Shown here piece by piece: positions 34,301 to 45,246 of a DNA stretch of 64,000 bases (positions are counted from its first letter, which is position 1; each line of letters starts with the position of its first letter). Under the pieces are notes generated by a model. The model had not been told where the DNA came from. It saw nothing but the letters and a program-made list of their open reading frames with translations, and did no database searches. Position numbers and translations under genes: made by a program. The stretch covers positions 776,092 to 840,091 of the forward strand of contig QRDG01000941.1 in NCBI GenBank assembly GCA_012064385.1. Direction: 5' to 3'. The DNA comes from Puccinellia tenuiflora (lineage: Eukaryota; Streptophyta; Magnoliopsida; Poales; Poaceae).

Positions 34301-37300
34301 ATGCCGACCGCCTCCTGCCCCCGCCCGCCTCTCCGCAGCTCCTCCGCCGCGGGGCGCCTCAGGTTCCCTCCACCGCCTCCCCCCGCGCAGCTGTACCCGG
34401 CGGGGCTGGCGATTGGGAGCTGGCGCAGGAGGCTCGCCGGGGTCGGGGTGGCGGCCGCCTCCGCCTCGCCCTTCGACGAGCTCTACGCGCGCGGGAGGCC
34501 CGTCCACGGTCCCTCCAAGGTGCGCGCCCTCCTCCCAGCCTTCGTCTTCCTCGGTCGCATCGCCCGGCCCCCTTTCCAGCCCCAAATTGAATAGTTTGAT
34601 TGTTTCTGAGTCAACGGGAACTGTTTGGTTCGTTATGAGATCGTGGCGTTCAATCTGTGCCAATAGCTATGTTTTGGTTACGAGATCATGTACTCGGCTC
34701 AGCTGTGGGTGTTAATTAATCGTTGTTAATACTAGTATGAGGTTGTTACTGCCTGAATATTCGGCCTAAACGAGGTGAAACGTTATCTGGATCAGTTAAA
34801 CAACCGACGCTTACGGTTCTGTTTTGTTCTGTTGAGACTCCACACCAGTTTGAGCTCAAGTGGCAGTTTTGTACCCGAAGGCAGGACTTCTGTTATCCTA
34901 AGTGTTCTGCTAAAGTGGGAACCAGTAAAGTAGTGAAGTTCTAGTTCTAGTATTCTAAACTCGATTGCCTGCCGCCACAGCCTTAGGCAAGCTGCTCTTC
35001 ATCCTGTCGATGGATCCGCCGCAACATCTCTTCGACAATTCGTGTGAGGAGGGATATGTATCCAAGCTTGAGTGGTCCATGGTGGGAATATTTTTGTGCT
35101 GAAAATGTCATCATCCTCGTCAACCCAAGTCAAGGCGCAGATGCCCATATTCAACGACATCCTCCAGCTTTTTGGCTATGCAACCTGCGTGGTCACTAAT
35201 TCCACGAAGAACTCCGCCATTTGCATCCGCCATGATATGAATGTGGAAGATACCCTGCTGTTCTGCGACCTGATTCAAGCCACAATTGGTCAGCTCACAT
35301 TTAGATACACTTACGTCCTGAATGCTCACATTTAGCGTTCAATCTGAAGGATGGAGCTTCCGCGTGCCAATAGCTATATTTTGGTTACGAGATCATGTAC
35401 TCGGCTCAGCTGCGAGTGTTAAATAATCGCCTTTTACACTAGTCTGAGGTTGTTACTGTCTGAATATTCGGTGTAGTCCGATGAGGAGCCTAAAAGAGGT
35501 GAATCGTTATCTGGATCGGTTAAGAGATTAAACTTCGATGCTTACGCTTCTGTTTTGTTGTGTTGAGATTTCACACCAGTTTGAGCTCAAGTGGCAGTTT
35601 TGTACCCGAAGGCAGGACTTATTATCCTAAGTGTTCTGCTAAAGTGGGCAGCAGTAAAGTAGTGAAGTTCTAGTTCTAGTATTCTAAAGTCGATTGCCTG
35701 CCGCCGCAGCCTTAGGCAAGCTGCTTTTCATCCTATCTATGGATCCACTGCAACCTGCAACATCTCTTAGACAATTCGCCTGAGGAGGGATTTGTATCCA
35801 AGCTTGAGTGGTGCATGGTCAGAACCTTTTTGTGCTGAAAATGTCATCATCTTCGTCCAACCCAAGTCAAGGCGCAGATGTCCATATTCAACAGCATCCT
35901 CCAGCGTTTTGGCTATGCAAACGGCCTGGTCACTAATTCCACGAAGAACACCGCCATTTGCATCCGCCTTGATATGAATGTGGAAGATAACCTTCTGTTC
36001 TGCGACCTGATTCAAGCCACAATTGGTCAGCTTACGTTTAGATACAGTGGCATTCTGAATGCTTCAAGCCTGAACCTGAGTGCGAGCACCCATAAAGAAG
36101 TGAAGGTCTAGTTCTAGTATTCCAAACTACAGATGTAGCTTTCGCCCTTTACAATTCAGTAAGAAGCACATGGGTTAACCATTGTAATTGTTAACTGAAA
36201 GGAAACGGATGCACGTGGTTATGAGAGTGTTGAGATTGGTGTTGTATGTATAAACTTTTCTTCTGTTAATTATCGGAGGCCATTTTGTGCATTTGCAGTT
36301 GAAATGGCAGTATGGCCCTCCTTTTCTTTTCTTAGATATTATTGATTGCCAGCTAGAATACTAAATTTGTAGATCAAATTATGTTCCCAAGATAAAACCT
36401 GGGACTACTGAGTACACTAGGCTGGGTTGTTCGCAGTATAGCTATGTCTGTGCCTGTATATTCCTAGCAGGTTCACCGTGTCTTGTTACGAAGTAGCTTC
36501 GCTCATTTTTGAGCTTTTCTGTTGTAATAAAGAACATATTATCACTAATTAGATTCAGAATTAGGTCTAGAGAAGGCAAATCGGGATTTTTCCAAAAAGA
36601 GTTAGCTAGTTGCTTTTCCTTGGGCTCTCCCTTTCTTAGTGATGTAGTAACACTTCAAGTCTTGAACATTGCTATAACTAACAAATCCGATGGGTTTGAG
36701 TAATATGCATCTGAAATACTTGCCATGTACAACATAGCTTCAGCTTCTACGGGTGAATTAATCCTTAAATTTTTGCACTTTGTTCAGAGATTTCATATGA
36801 TGTATATAAACTTTCATGATTTTAACTGCTTAAGGAGTTATGTTCATTGCTCATGACCTTCCCGTCAACAAAACATGCTCAACTGGAAACTTATTTGGTC
36901 ACTCTGCAGTGCTGCATTTTAATGACCATGTGTTTGATTTCCTTGTAGAAATCTATCCTGTGGAATTTGATCCAAGATATCGAGCCTTTGGATCTAAGTG
37001 CCATTCAGAAAGATGTTCCTCCTGAAACGGTTGATGCAATGAAGAGGACCATCTCTGGCATGTTGGGTCTGCTTCCATCTGATCAGTTCCGTGTTGTTGT
37101 AGAAGCCCTTTGGAGTCCTTTCTTCAAGTTATTGGTATCCTCAATCATGACTGGGTATGCTCTCTTGTTCTTATTAATCGTGGATGGATTTTCTAAGAGC
37201 CGGTTGCTTCATCAGACACACGATTATTCTCTGCTCTAATTTTCACACTAGATGTCAATCAGCGACGATCAACTTTTGGAATTATATTTCTCTATTAGAT

Positions 37301-39857
37301 GACCTCATGTCAAACTAAGAAAATCACTATTCATTTGTAAGAAATAATAATAGCTCATGAATCTTGGAAACATGGTCAAGTCTGTAGTTGTGGTGCACCC
37401 ATTGCGTGCTATGCATTCAAAATAACCGCCGTAAATGGGAATTCTTGTGAATGACATTTTTATTCTTGGAATCTTGGATGTATCTGGACCATGCTATGGT
37501 GGTTTCCTTTTTTTTTCTTCTTTCAGCCCAAGTACACACTGACCACATTTTTATGCATGTTGAAGTCCAGCCTCCTTGTATAGCTTTCTTTTCCAAATAG
37601 TGTTCACGGTTTTATGCTTTTCAGCATTTTGATGTTCATCTGCTCCATTGGTTAGTTGCTAGGTATGGTGGTATTGACTGCTTGGTCTTGTTTTTTACCC
37701 TAGGTTAGAAGTCGTCTCTCTTACATAACTTGCTTGATAGTGCTGATGAGCTGGTTGTAACTACTTATTCGCTTCATTTTTCATTGTTTTGTAAATGAAA
37801 AATGAAACTTATGTTAGCTACTTGCCCTCATTGTTTTAGCAAAAACTGATGGCTACTTACTTGAGAATGTTTCTAATTTTTTGGCTTGGAATCGTTGTGT
37901 ACCTATTTACTTGGTGTCAAGGACCTCTCTCTCCCATGTGATAGCTTTTGTTACATTTTTTAATGTAAACCATATAACAGATCAATACAATAACTGATTT
38001 AACAAGAAGCAGCATGTTGTCGTATCCATTTATTTGCAGTATTCTGAACAAGTTTGAGCAAAGGTTTGTAGTCTTTGTTGGCTTCCAAAGTGATTTGTAT
38101 TAACAGTTGTCTTCAAAACACAGCGGACAAGCATTTTGCTAGAAGGTTGTAGTACTTACTTCGTTTCCCCTTGCAGGTATACTCTACGTAATGCGGAATA
38201 CAGGCTATCTTTTGAAAGGAACCTAGAGTTTTCTGAAGAAGATGCTGAATGTCAGAACAGAGACCTCAGTGAAGATAGTCATCATGACATCAATCTGGGT
38301 AGGCCTGTTACAATTTTCAGATTGTCAGAAGACGATATGTCCAGGGACTCTGGGAAAAGTGACGAAGAATCATCTGGTGGAAGTATGGGGGAAGAGCTAG
38401 GTAACTTAACACCTGAAGCGGAAGAGCAGATTAGTCAGTTGCAATCTCGTTTGGATGCGATAAAAAAGGTAGTAGCAGTCTCAAACCATATGCCGTGACT
38501 CAAATAATGTTGAACCAACTTATTTTGGTTTATTTTACTTCTTTTATCATGTATCCGGTACGATTATCTGAATCATAATTTGCCATGATTTGGTCTATGC
38601 CTCCTGGTTCATGTGTACATGACTATGAGTCAGATATTAAAAAAAATCCATAGATTTTACTTTCACAGTTCTCTAATTGCAACTTAACTAGTTCATTGCA
38701 ATCATAGATTATACTTTCACAGTTCTCTAATTGCACCAGCAAACTGAAATCTTGCAAGACATATACTACCTCTGTCCATTAATATAAGACGTTTTAGGAA
38801 GCAGATTTAGCTTCCTAAAACGTCTTAATTAAAAAACGGAGGGAGTACTAAAGAAGTCTCTTTTAACTGTACTTTGCTCTTTATCACTGAGATTTGATCT
38901 GACACCAATTGAACTTTCATTCCAGTTCGCTATATTGGTATGTGTTATGCATTATGGTGCGCCGGTGCTGTCTTGTAAAGTTATTAGTTGTAGATTTATA
39001 TTTTATATGCATATTACGGCCGCAACTTTGGGCTACTGTTGCTGTAAAATTCTTAGTTGATAATTTTGCGGTTGACAATATGCATTGTGTTGTATCTGTT
39101 GTGTTCAAACTTGAAGGCATTTTTCAATCTTGCAGGAATTACATGACCTCAAGAGGAAAAATTCTGCCCTGCAAATGCAGCAGTTTGTTGGAGAAGAGAA
39201 AAATGATTTGCTGGACTATCTAAGATCCCTAACACCCGAGAAGGTGTGTTCTCTTGGCTAATTATAAGAACTCATTTTAGTTGCATCTGGACAGCTTAAC
39301 AATGATTAACTGCTCTTGGTACAAATCCCAAGCAACCGGTAAAATTCACAGATTGGCCTTTGGTTCCATTACAGCGGCCTTACTAGCTGTTTTTCACAGG
39401 TAGCTGAACTCTCAGAGTCCACTTGTCCTGATGTGCAAGAAGCTATTCAGTCTGTTGTGCATGGTTTGCTTGCTACTCTTTCGCCCAAGATACACTCAAA
39501 GCCCCCTCCATCACTAGAGAATGCTGCTGGGGGCACCCTAAATCGCGGGGGTGGGGATGATGACTGTGCGGAGCTCGTGGAGAATACTTCTCTTCCATTT
39601 CAGCCCCTGATATCTGTTCCCCGTGATTATCTTGCACGTTTGCTATTCTGGTAATACACAGACTCATTAGGACTTTTTTTTGATTTGGCCTTTCTGTTCA
39701 TAGCCTGAGTTATTGACATTGCGTTTGTGTGCTGCCCAGGTGTATGCTGCTGGGTCACTACATCCGAGGTCTGGAGTACCGGTTAGAGCTGGCACACCTT
39801 CTCACAATATCTAGCGACGTGGGGTCTTTCTCCATTGACGACGACCATTTTATCTGA
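34301..39857 (+). CDS. DUF760 chloroplast protein (UV-B-induced type)
   Basis: Six exons: 34301-34519, 36949-37154, 38177-38468, 39136-39243, 39400-39650 and 39740-39857, all with GT-AG introns and exact phase joins, giving 397 residues. Exon 1 encodes a Ser/Arg/Pro-rich start typical of a chloroplast transit peptide. Exons 2-3 form one DUF760 module (LLPSDQF..VV, SSIMTG, then YTLRNAEYRL across the splice). Exons 5-6 form a second (LARLLFW then CMLLGHYIRGLEYRLEL). Between them is an acidic, Ser-rich linker and a Lys/Glu-rich helical stretch. The family includes Arabidopsis At3g17800, annotated as a UV-B-induced chloroplast protein; its biochemistry is unknown. No broken codon or site is seen, so it is probably functional. 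The next gene is convergent. Confidence 0.88.
34646..36066 (+). repeat. 689-bp tandem duplication in intron 1
   Basis: Blocks starting gcgttcaatctg at 34646 and 35335 run in parallel with moderate divergence (substitutions and small indels). Each holds an open stretch (35072-35335 and about 35806-36111) including ATTC-rich sequence encoding similar residues (NVED.LLFCDLIQATIGQL). I do not recognise the protein. It may be an old exon-like or gene-fragment insertion that duplicated within the intron. Confidence 0.85.
38766..38847. mobile_element. Short Stowaway MITE in intron 3
   Basis: TACCTCTGTCC...GGAGGGAGTA with inner arms ataagacgttttaggaag/cttcctaaaacgtctta. It is about 80 bp and lies wholly within the intron between exons 3 and 4. 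Confidence 0.85.
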
Positions 39858-40189
39858 GAAAGTTTCGCTGGTCTGTTGAGATTCTTCACTGATGAGAATG
39901 AAAGTGTTCTGGCCGAGAGGCGGCAGATGTGGCTGCTTCGCTGCATTCCCTGTCAAGAAAGGTGCTCTAAAGCAGGGAGTTCCCGAAGTTACTGTTGTAG
40001 TTCTTGTAAAGTAAGAAAACAGACGTTCGGGTGTAAAGCTAGTGTTAATATCGATGTGAACAATTGATTTTACTTTGTTCCTTTTATTTATTGTGTGGTA
40101 TAAAAATAAACATGTTTTTCTCGCTGCTAATCATGTAGTAGCATTATAGGCAGGCATCCTTTGTAATTTGTACTCATAGGTTGTATGTA

Positions 40190-40349
40190 TCTAGCGTATC
40201 GAAATATAAGATGTTTTGGACTTTTGCTTTCCATCCGTATCTAAACATGTTTTAGTGTAACATTTATTTGAACCTTGCAGTAAAACATGTCTAAATACGG
40301 ATGGAAAGCAAAAGTCCAAAACATCTTATATTTTGATACAGAGGGAGTA
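40190..40349. mobile_element. Stowaway MITE downstream of DUF760 gene
   Basis: Long complementary arms (aaatataagatgttttggac and its inverse) and the right end gagggagta are present. The left end is partly decayed. It lies about 340 bp after the stop codon, possibly in or just past the 3' UTR. Confidence 0.8.
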
Positions 40350-40680
40350 CCAGCTTAATGATGTTATATTGTTGAGTCTTATCAAGGTTCTCCGACCTGA
40401 ATACCGTCCTGTTATATTTACAGTTTGCGCTGTTAGTAAGGACAGCTTTATAAGGGTTGCTACGCGTCTATTTTAAGGATGCAAGTGTATCTGGTTTAGT
40501 TCCCTTAGTTTAATACATGATACTTTTAAATATCGCTTTGTGCTTTGTATACCCATACCACATGGTTTTGGTAAAAAAAAAAACAGTTTGTACTTTGTAC
40601 ACGTGTTGTATACCATTTGGGTCTCTAGTTACGTGGTTTTTGTTGGTAAGACAATCCTCCTATATGCATTTGGCATGGAT

Positions 40681-41060
40681 TACTCCTTCCGTCCCAACTA
40701 GTCATATATAAACAGACAAAAAGTAGTTGTTTTCTCCGGCATTAATATTTGATAACAAGAATTAGATACAACACAAAAGAAGGTTCGAGTGAAGATTTAT
40801 GACAGCCGACCTCACTTGAGTTTTTTTGAAAAAATCGGAAACAGTAGTTGGGTTTCAAGAAAATCCAGCTTTGGCCGGGTGAACGTACGTACGTGGAAAG
40901 ATGCATGCACGTGAGCGGATGCTCGATGAGTGCCAATCCGGCAAACCACTATAAATAAAAAGAAGATATTTTATTTTGTGCCTATCTTCTGTATACAATA
41001 TTTTAGTAGGCTAAAATAACATACTAAAACGTTTTATGTTTTAGTAGAACGGAGGTAGTA
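40681..41060. other. Possible decayed Stowaway-like element
   Basis: It begins tactccttccgtcccaac and a candidate end, aacggaggtagta, lies at 41048-41060. The arms do not pair well, so these may be ends of two different elements. No gene is seen. Confidence 0.3.
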
Positions 41061-41088
41061 CAACACGAAACGAGAATCTACTCCCTCT

Positions 41089-41219
41089 GATCTTTTTTGA
41101 ATGACGTGGGAAATAAACTAAACAGGTACATATCCTTACACATTTAAAAAAAAGATCTTTTTTTGAATGACGTGGGAAATAAACTAAACAGGTACATATC
41201 CTTACACATTTAAAAAAAA
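41089..41219. repeat. 65-bp tandem repeat, two units
   Basis: gatcttttttgaatgacgtg, continuing to ttacacatttaaaaaaaa, occurs at 41089 and 41154 almost unchanged. Confidence 0.85.
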
Positions 41220-41292
41220 TTGAGGGTCCAACCTTACACATTTTTTTTTTGAGAAAAACCTTACACATTTAATTGGGAGCAACATGTATGAG

Positions 41293-41670
41293 TCAACTCT
41301 TTCCCTCTCGCATAACGGATTTTGATGGCCCAAAGGGCCCAAGCCCAAGAATGCCGACGGGGACGCTGATGAAGCCGAGCACAGCGAACACCGACGGATA
41401 GTATAGCTGCCTGTTTTGGACCCGCCAGTACTCTTCCATCACCCTGTCCAGCGACGGCTGGTGAATCTGCGCGTACGTGGGATTGATCAGGAAAAAAAAA
41501 AAGCGGATTTCCGTTAGAGATGAAACGATGGGATGGGATGGGATGCCAACCTGAGGAACGTGGCTGCCGCCGGTGGTGGTGGAGAAAGCGCGAGGAGCTT
41601 GTGTTGGAGCCATGGCCACGCGGCGGCCGGCGAGGAGCCCGCGGAGCAGCAGTTGCCGAAAAGCCGCCAT
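41293..41670 (-). CDS. Small mitochondrial membrane protein, 97 aa
   Basis: Two exons on the minus strand: 41670-41551 and 41466-41293, with intron 41550-41467 (GT...GCGCAG). The 40-residue first exon is rich in Arg, Ala and Ser/Thr without acids (MAAFRQLLLRGLLAGRRVAM), a good mitochondrial presequence. Exon 2 encodes a short amphipathic region (MEEYWRVQNRQ), then a hydrophobic span of about 20 residues (PSVFAVLGFISVPVGILGLG) and a Lys-ending tail. It could be a small inner-membrane or respiratory-complex accessory subunit, but I do not recognise the family. Without splicing the frame also stays open by chance (125 aa) through the intron. The gene is convergent with the DUF760 gene. Confidence 0.7.
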   Translation of the reverse strand: MAAFRQLLLRGLLAGRRVAMAPTQAPRAFSTTTGGSHVPQVGIPSHPIVSSLTEIRFFFFLINPTYAQIHQPSLDRVMEEYWRVQNRQLYYPSVFAVLGFISVPVGILGLGPFGPSKSVMREGKS

Positions 41671-41895
41671 CTCGATCGTCTTGGTCGATCTTACTCTACT
41701 CGATGGTTTGATAGCCGCTTATCGGTAGGTCTGGCCGGTCCGTGTCCGGCTCCACTTGGACTCGGACTCCGGCTCAAATTAACACTGGAAAGAAAGCCGC
41801 GCCTTGCTGCGGCCGTTTGTCACATAGAGTTTCTTTTTATGTCGATGAAAAACTGTGAAATATCCACGTCAGCAGCCTTGTCGGGCTATTTATTA

Positions 41896-43535
41896 GGGGA
41901 GTGCTAGGCGTCCCCCGGGGCTCAAAACTTTTCAGCCCCCGGTTCCTCCTACTGACACGTGTCCATTCTGGACTCCAAATCCCGTTTTTGCTCCTATGAA
42001 GCAAAAAAGGTTCATTGAAATAACATTTTTGTACTATTGTAGCAATTTTCAAAATCCCGCTTTTGCTCATATGAAGCAAAAAACGATTCGATTGAAATAA
42101 GAATTTTATGCTATTGTAGCAATTTTCAATTTTCATTCAGATACCACAATTGCTCCTATGAAATCTCATAGCAAACAATTTGTGCTATTGCAGCAAAAAC
42201 TACAGGACGGTTGTAGCAAAATGTAAATTTTGCTATTGTAGCAAAACCAATCGCCGGGACTCTCGTCGAAGACCTCGTAGCAAAAGAATTGTACTATTGT
42301 AGCAAAACTACATTACACTTATAGCAAAAAAATCGTGCCTAGGTAGCACCGCGCCTCGATGCGGGCAGCAGCACTGCCTCCGATCGGAGACATCGCCGGA
42401 TTCTCGCCGGAGACATGGTAGCGAAACATTTATTCAATTGTAGCAAAACTATAGAACTTTTGTAGCAAAATTTTCGTTCAATTATACCATCGTAGCAAAA
42501 TCCAACGCTGCCCGTAGAACCGCCGGAGAGATCTCGTAGCACCACCACCAACCCCTTGATGTAGCCTCAGTTTCGGCGGATAGCACCGTCGTGCACGCCT
42601 GGCAGCATTTCTGACTGCCGTCGGTAGCAGCGTGGACCGCTGTCGGTAGCAGTGTGGCCCAACGCTTGCAGCAGCACCGTTCACTGCCGGTAGCCGTGCC
42701 GGCCACCATTGGTAGCAACGTCGACCGCCATCGATAGCAGTGAGGCCCAATGTTTGTAGCACCGCCGCCTACTGCTAGTAGCAGCGCAGGCCACCGTCGG
42801 TAGCAGAGGAGGCGGTAGGAGGCCGGCAACGCAGACGAACGGGAGGGAGCTCAGGTCGGCGGAGATGGCTCCGGTCGTGCAGGAGGAAGGTCGCGAGCGA
42901 GGCGTGAAGGACGACGATGCTCGAGGTCGACGTGGGATGGAGGCGGACGCGCAGAGGAGGATCTCGGCGGCATGTGGGCGCATGATGGCGGGCCAGCGCT
43001 GGCGCAGCCGGAGCAGAGCAGGTCGACGCGCTCGAGGTGGACGGGACCGCGGACGGAGCTGGCCGCAGGAGGTAGAGCAAGGCCGAGGCCGGGTGGCTGG
43101 AGGAGAGAGAAGGTGGGAGGAGGAGGGAGAGGAGGCAACAGGTCGAGGGAGCGCGGACGAGGCGGCTCGACCGGGAGCCGACGACGCAGGCGAGGGAGAG
43201 CTCGCGCATGGAGTAGGGAGGGTAGGAGAAAGGAGGCCACAGGAGGGAGCGCGGTGGACGCACGGCGTGCGGGGAGCCTAGGGGGGGAGCTCGTCCGGCG
43301 GGATCCACGGGACGCGTCGTCGCGAGCCGACCGGGTGCGGCGGCGCAGCCCGACGGAGCACGGTGGCGTATTTGGAAGGTTATCGCGAATCACGAGCGTC
43401 GGGAGGAGGAAAAAAAAGAACCGTGAAGAGATAAGGTTGAGAAGAAAGATGGTGGGCCCTGATGAGGACACGCGTCGCGCGCAGCAGCTGGAGGTTGGAG
43501 AGGCGTGATCCCCCGGAGGTTTCCCAACGTTTCCC
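41896..43535. mobile_element. Pack-MULE-like Mutator element
   Basis: A 9-bp TSD, tatttatta, lies at 41887-41895 and 43536-43544. The ends are GGGGAGTGCTAGGCGTCCCC and, inverted, GGGAAACGTTGGGAAACCTC. They share a CCCCCGGGG-type core and an internal GACRCGTGTCC word. No MURA transposase is seen. The first half (42010-42810) is full of 'ctattgtagcaaaa' and 'ggtagcagcg' words. The second half (42830-43500) is GC-rich and exon-like on the minus strand, which suggests a captured gene fragment. Confidence 0.7.
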
Positions 43536-43544
43536 TATTTATTA

Positions 43545-45246
43545 CTCCTACATAGCTCCTTTATGTAAAAAAGAATCTGTGAAATATCCACATCAACAAC
43601 ATGGTTCTTTTCAGAAATTTTCGTGCCAAGAAATTCAGATACAATAGCCGGTTTCCAGGTGTTTGGCAGCATAACTTAAAAATAGCATCCCAAAAGCTAG
43701 ACCTTCATCAGCTCCCGTAATAACAAGTTTATACTTGCAGTAAAGATCACATATAACATGTGAATATCAAAGTACTGAAATCTAGCATATACAAAAGGTT
43801 GGACCAATTGTCATGTTGGTGCAATTATTATATATAAGCCTGTACACATGATCTTCAACAGATTACTGGTTTCATTGATCACAAGAAAAAGCATCAGCCT
43901 AGATTCTGTCCAATGCTCTGAATACATTGTAACTAAACACTTTGCTCTACAGATACAACCTGTACGTAGCAAAAGAAAGATTCAGATAGTTGAGCTTACA
44001 ATTACCATAGTTGCATGTAGAAAAATCATACAGAAATAGGGAGCAGTGGCTATTTTCATTTTGTTCAAACCAAACCGCAATCCTTCCTCGACAGCCCATT
44101 CGGTAGTAGGCCAACTGATAAGGTCAATGTACCTATGATAAGAGTGTGGTGTTCTTCTTTGGAGCTCTATATGCAACCTCCTAATGGATATGTGCGTAGA
44201 GCTGCTCCAACTGCATCTTTGCTCCATGATTGATATCATCCATCTTGATTTTTTGTATGTACATTGAACCTGACGGTGTTGTCGGATGCACTCTCAACAA
44301 CAACATATTTGTTACGCATGAAAGATCCTTGGGGCTGCCCATGCAGTGGATATATCCGATGCCATTTCCATGTCGATCTAGGATTAAAACTGCTCTGATG
44401 TGACGGATTGCATGGACTGAATGTTGGACATGTAAGTTTGGATCATTTTTTGTTTTTTCAAAGTGCCGGTTCAGTACTATAAGGCTTCTCTTTGAAGTCC
44501 ATGTAAATTGATGATTTTTCATAGATTTCTCTTTGAAGTCCATGTAAATGGATGACTTCTCAGAAGTACTTCCAGCTTACAGCACAAATGTGCTTGATTA
44601 CCTATTATATGGTTTTAACCTAGCACATTAGCCGTGTAACTGAATCTGGGAATAAAGTATGGTAAGAATTCATGTTTTCTCAAGTAGATCACAGCTTTAG
44701 CTATTATTATGAATGATCAGTAGAAGAATAAGCAAGCAACGCAGCTCTTTTATTATAATCCTGGTGTATGGCACACAAGCTTGATTAATGATAGAAAATT
44801 TATAGTGCAATCAACTTAGAAAAGTTTGAGTTATTGGCAAAGGTTCAATTTAATATGCGTGTACATAAATTAATTTTTGTATAACAGGTATAATGTTCGA
44901 AATATTTGGATGATTAAGTATTTACAAGTTTTACAATGGTTGGAGAATTTATCAACCGTTGAATCAGGTGAATCAAGCGGTGGAAAAAATAGGGAGTAGT
45001 AGAAAGTATTAGAAAAAAGTACCGGAAAGTACTGAAAAGTACTGATTTATTTAATTATTTATTTTATTAAAGGGTAGACATGTCATTTTACGTATAGATT
45101 TCTCTCTCATCTCACCCTCCCGACCACTTCCTATCTCTCCGCCTCACCTTTCACAAAGACGTCGTGCAGGCTGTGCGGCTGCTCATCGAGGCCGGCCTGC
45201 GCCGGAGCCCGTCGCGGAACCTCTCCTCCATCCTCTTCCCTAGGAG
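43545..45246. other. Spacer; one unassigned minus ORF
   Basis: Mostly AT-rich with no recognised gene. A 120-codon minus-strand frame (44543-44181) has balanced amino-acid use but no family I can name; it may be a decayed exon. Direct copies of ctctttgaagtccatgtaaat occur at 44489 and 44529. Just before 45246 a short GC-rich coding-like stretch (from about 45150) is cut off at the hAT end. Confidence 0.35.

Noticed and set aside
34107..34715. 202-codon open frame over the DUF760 first exon
   Set aside because: It runs in another phase through the 5' UTR, exon 1 and intron 1. The ATG at 34301 gives a plastid-type start and the only frame that splices correctly to exon 2.
39876..40067. Open frame just after the DUF760 stop codon
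   Set aside because: It lies in the likely 3' UTR, has no conserved features and is not needed to complete either DUF760 module.
42851..43508. Long Arg/Pro/Ser-rich frames in the Mutator-like element
   Set aside because: Both strands are open over the same GC-rich bases and amino-acid use is low-complexity. At best this is a captured exon fragment.
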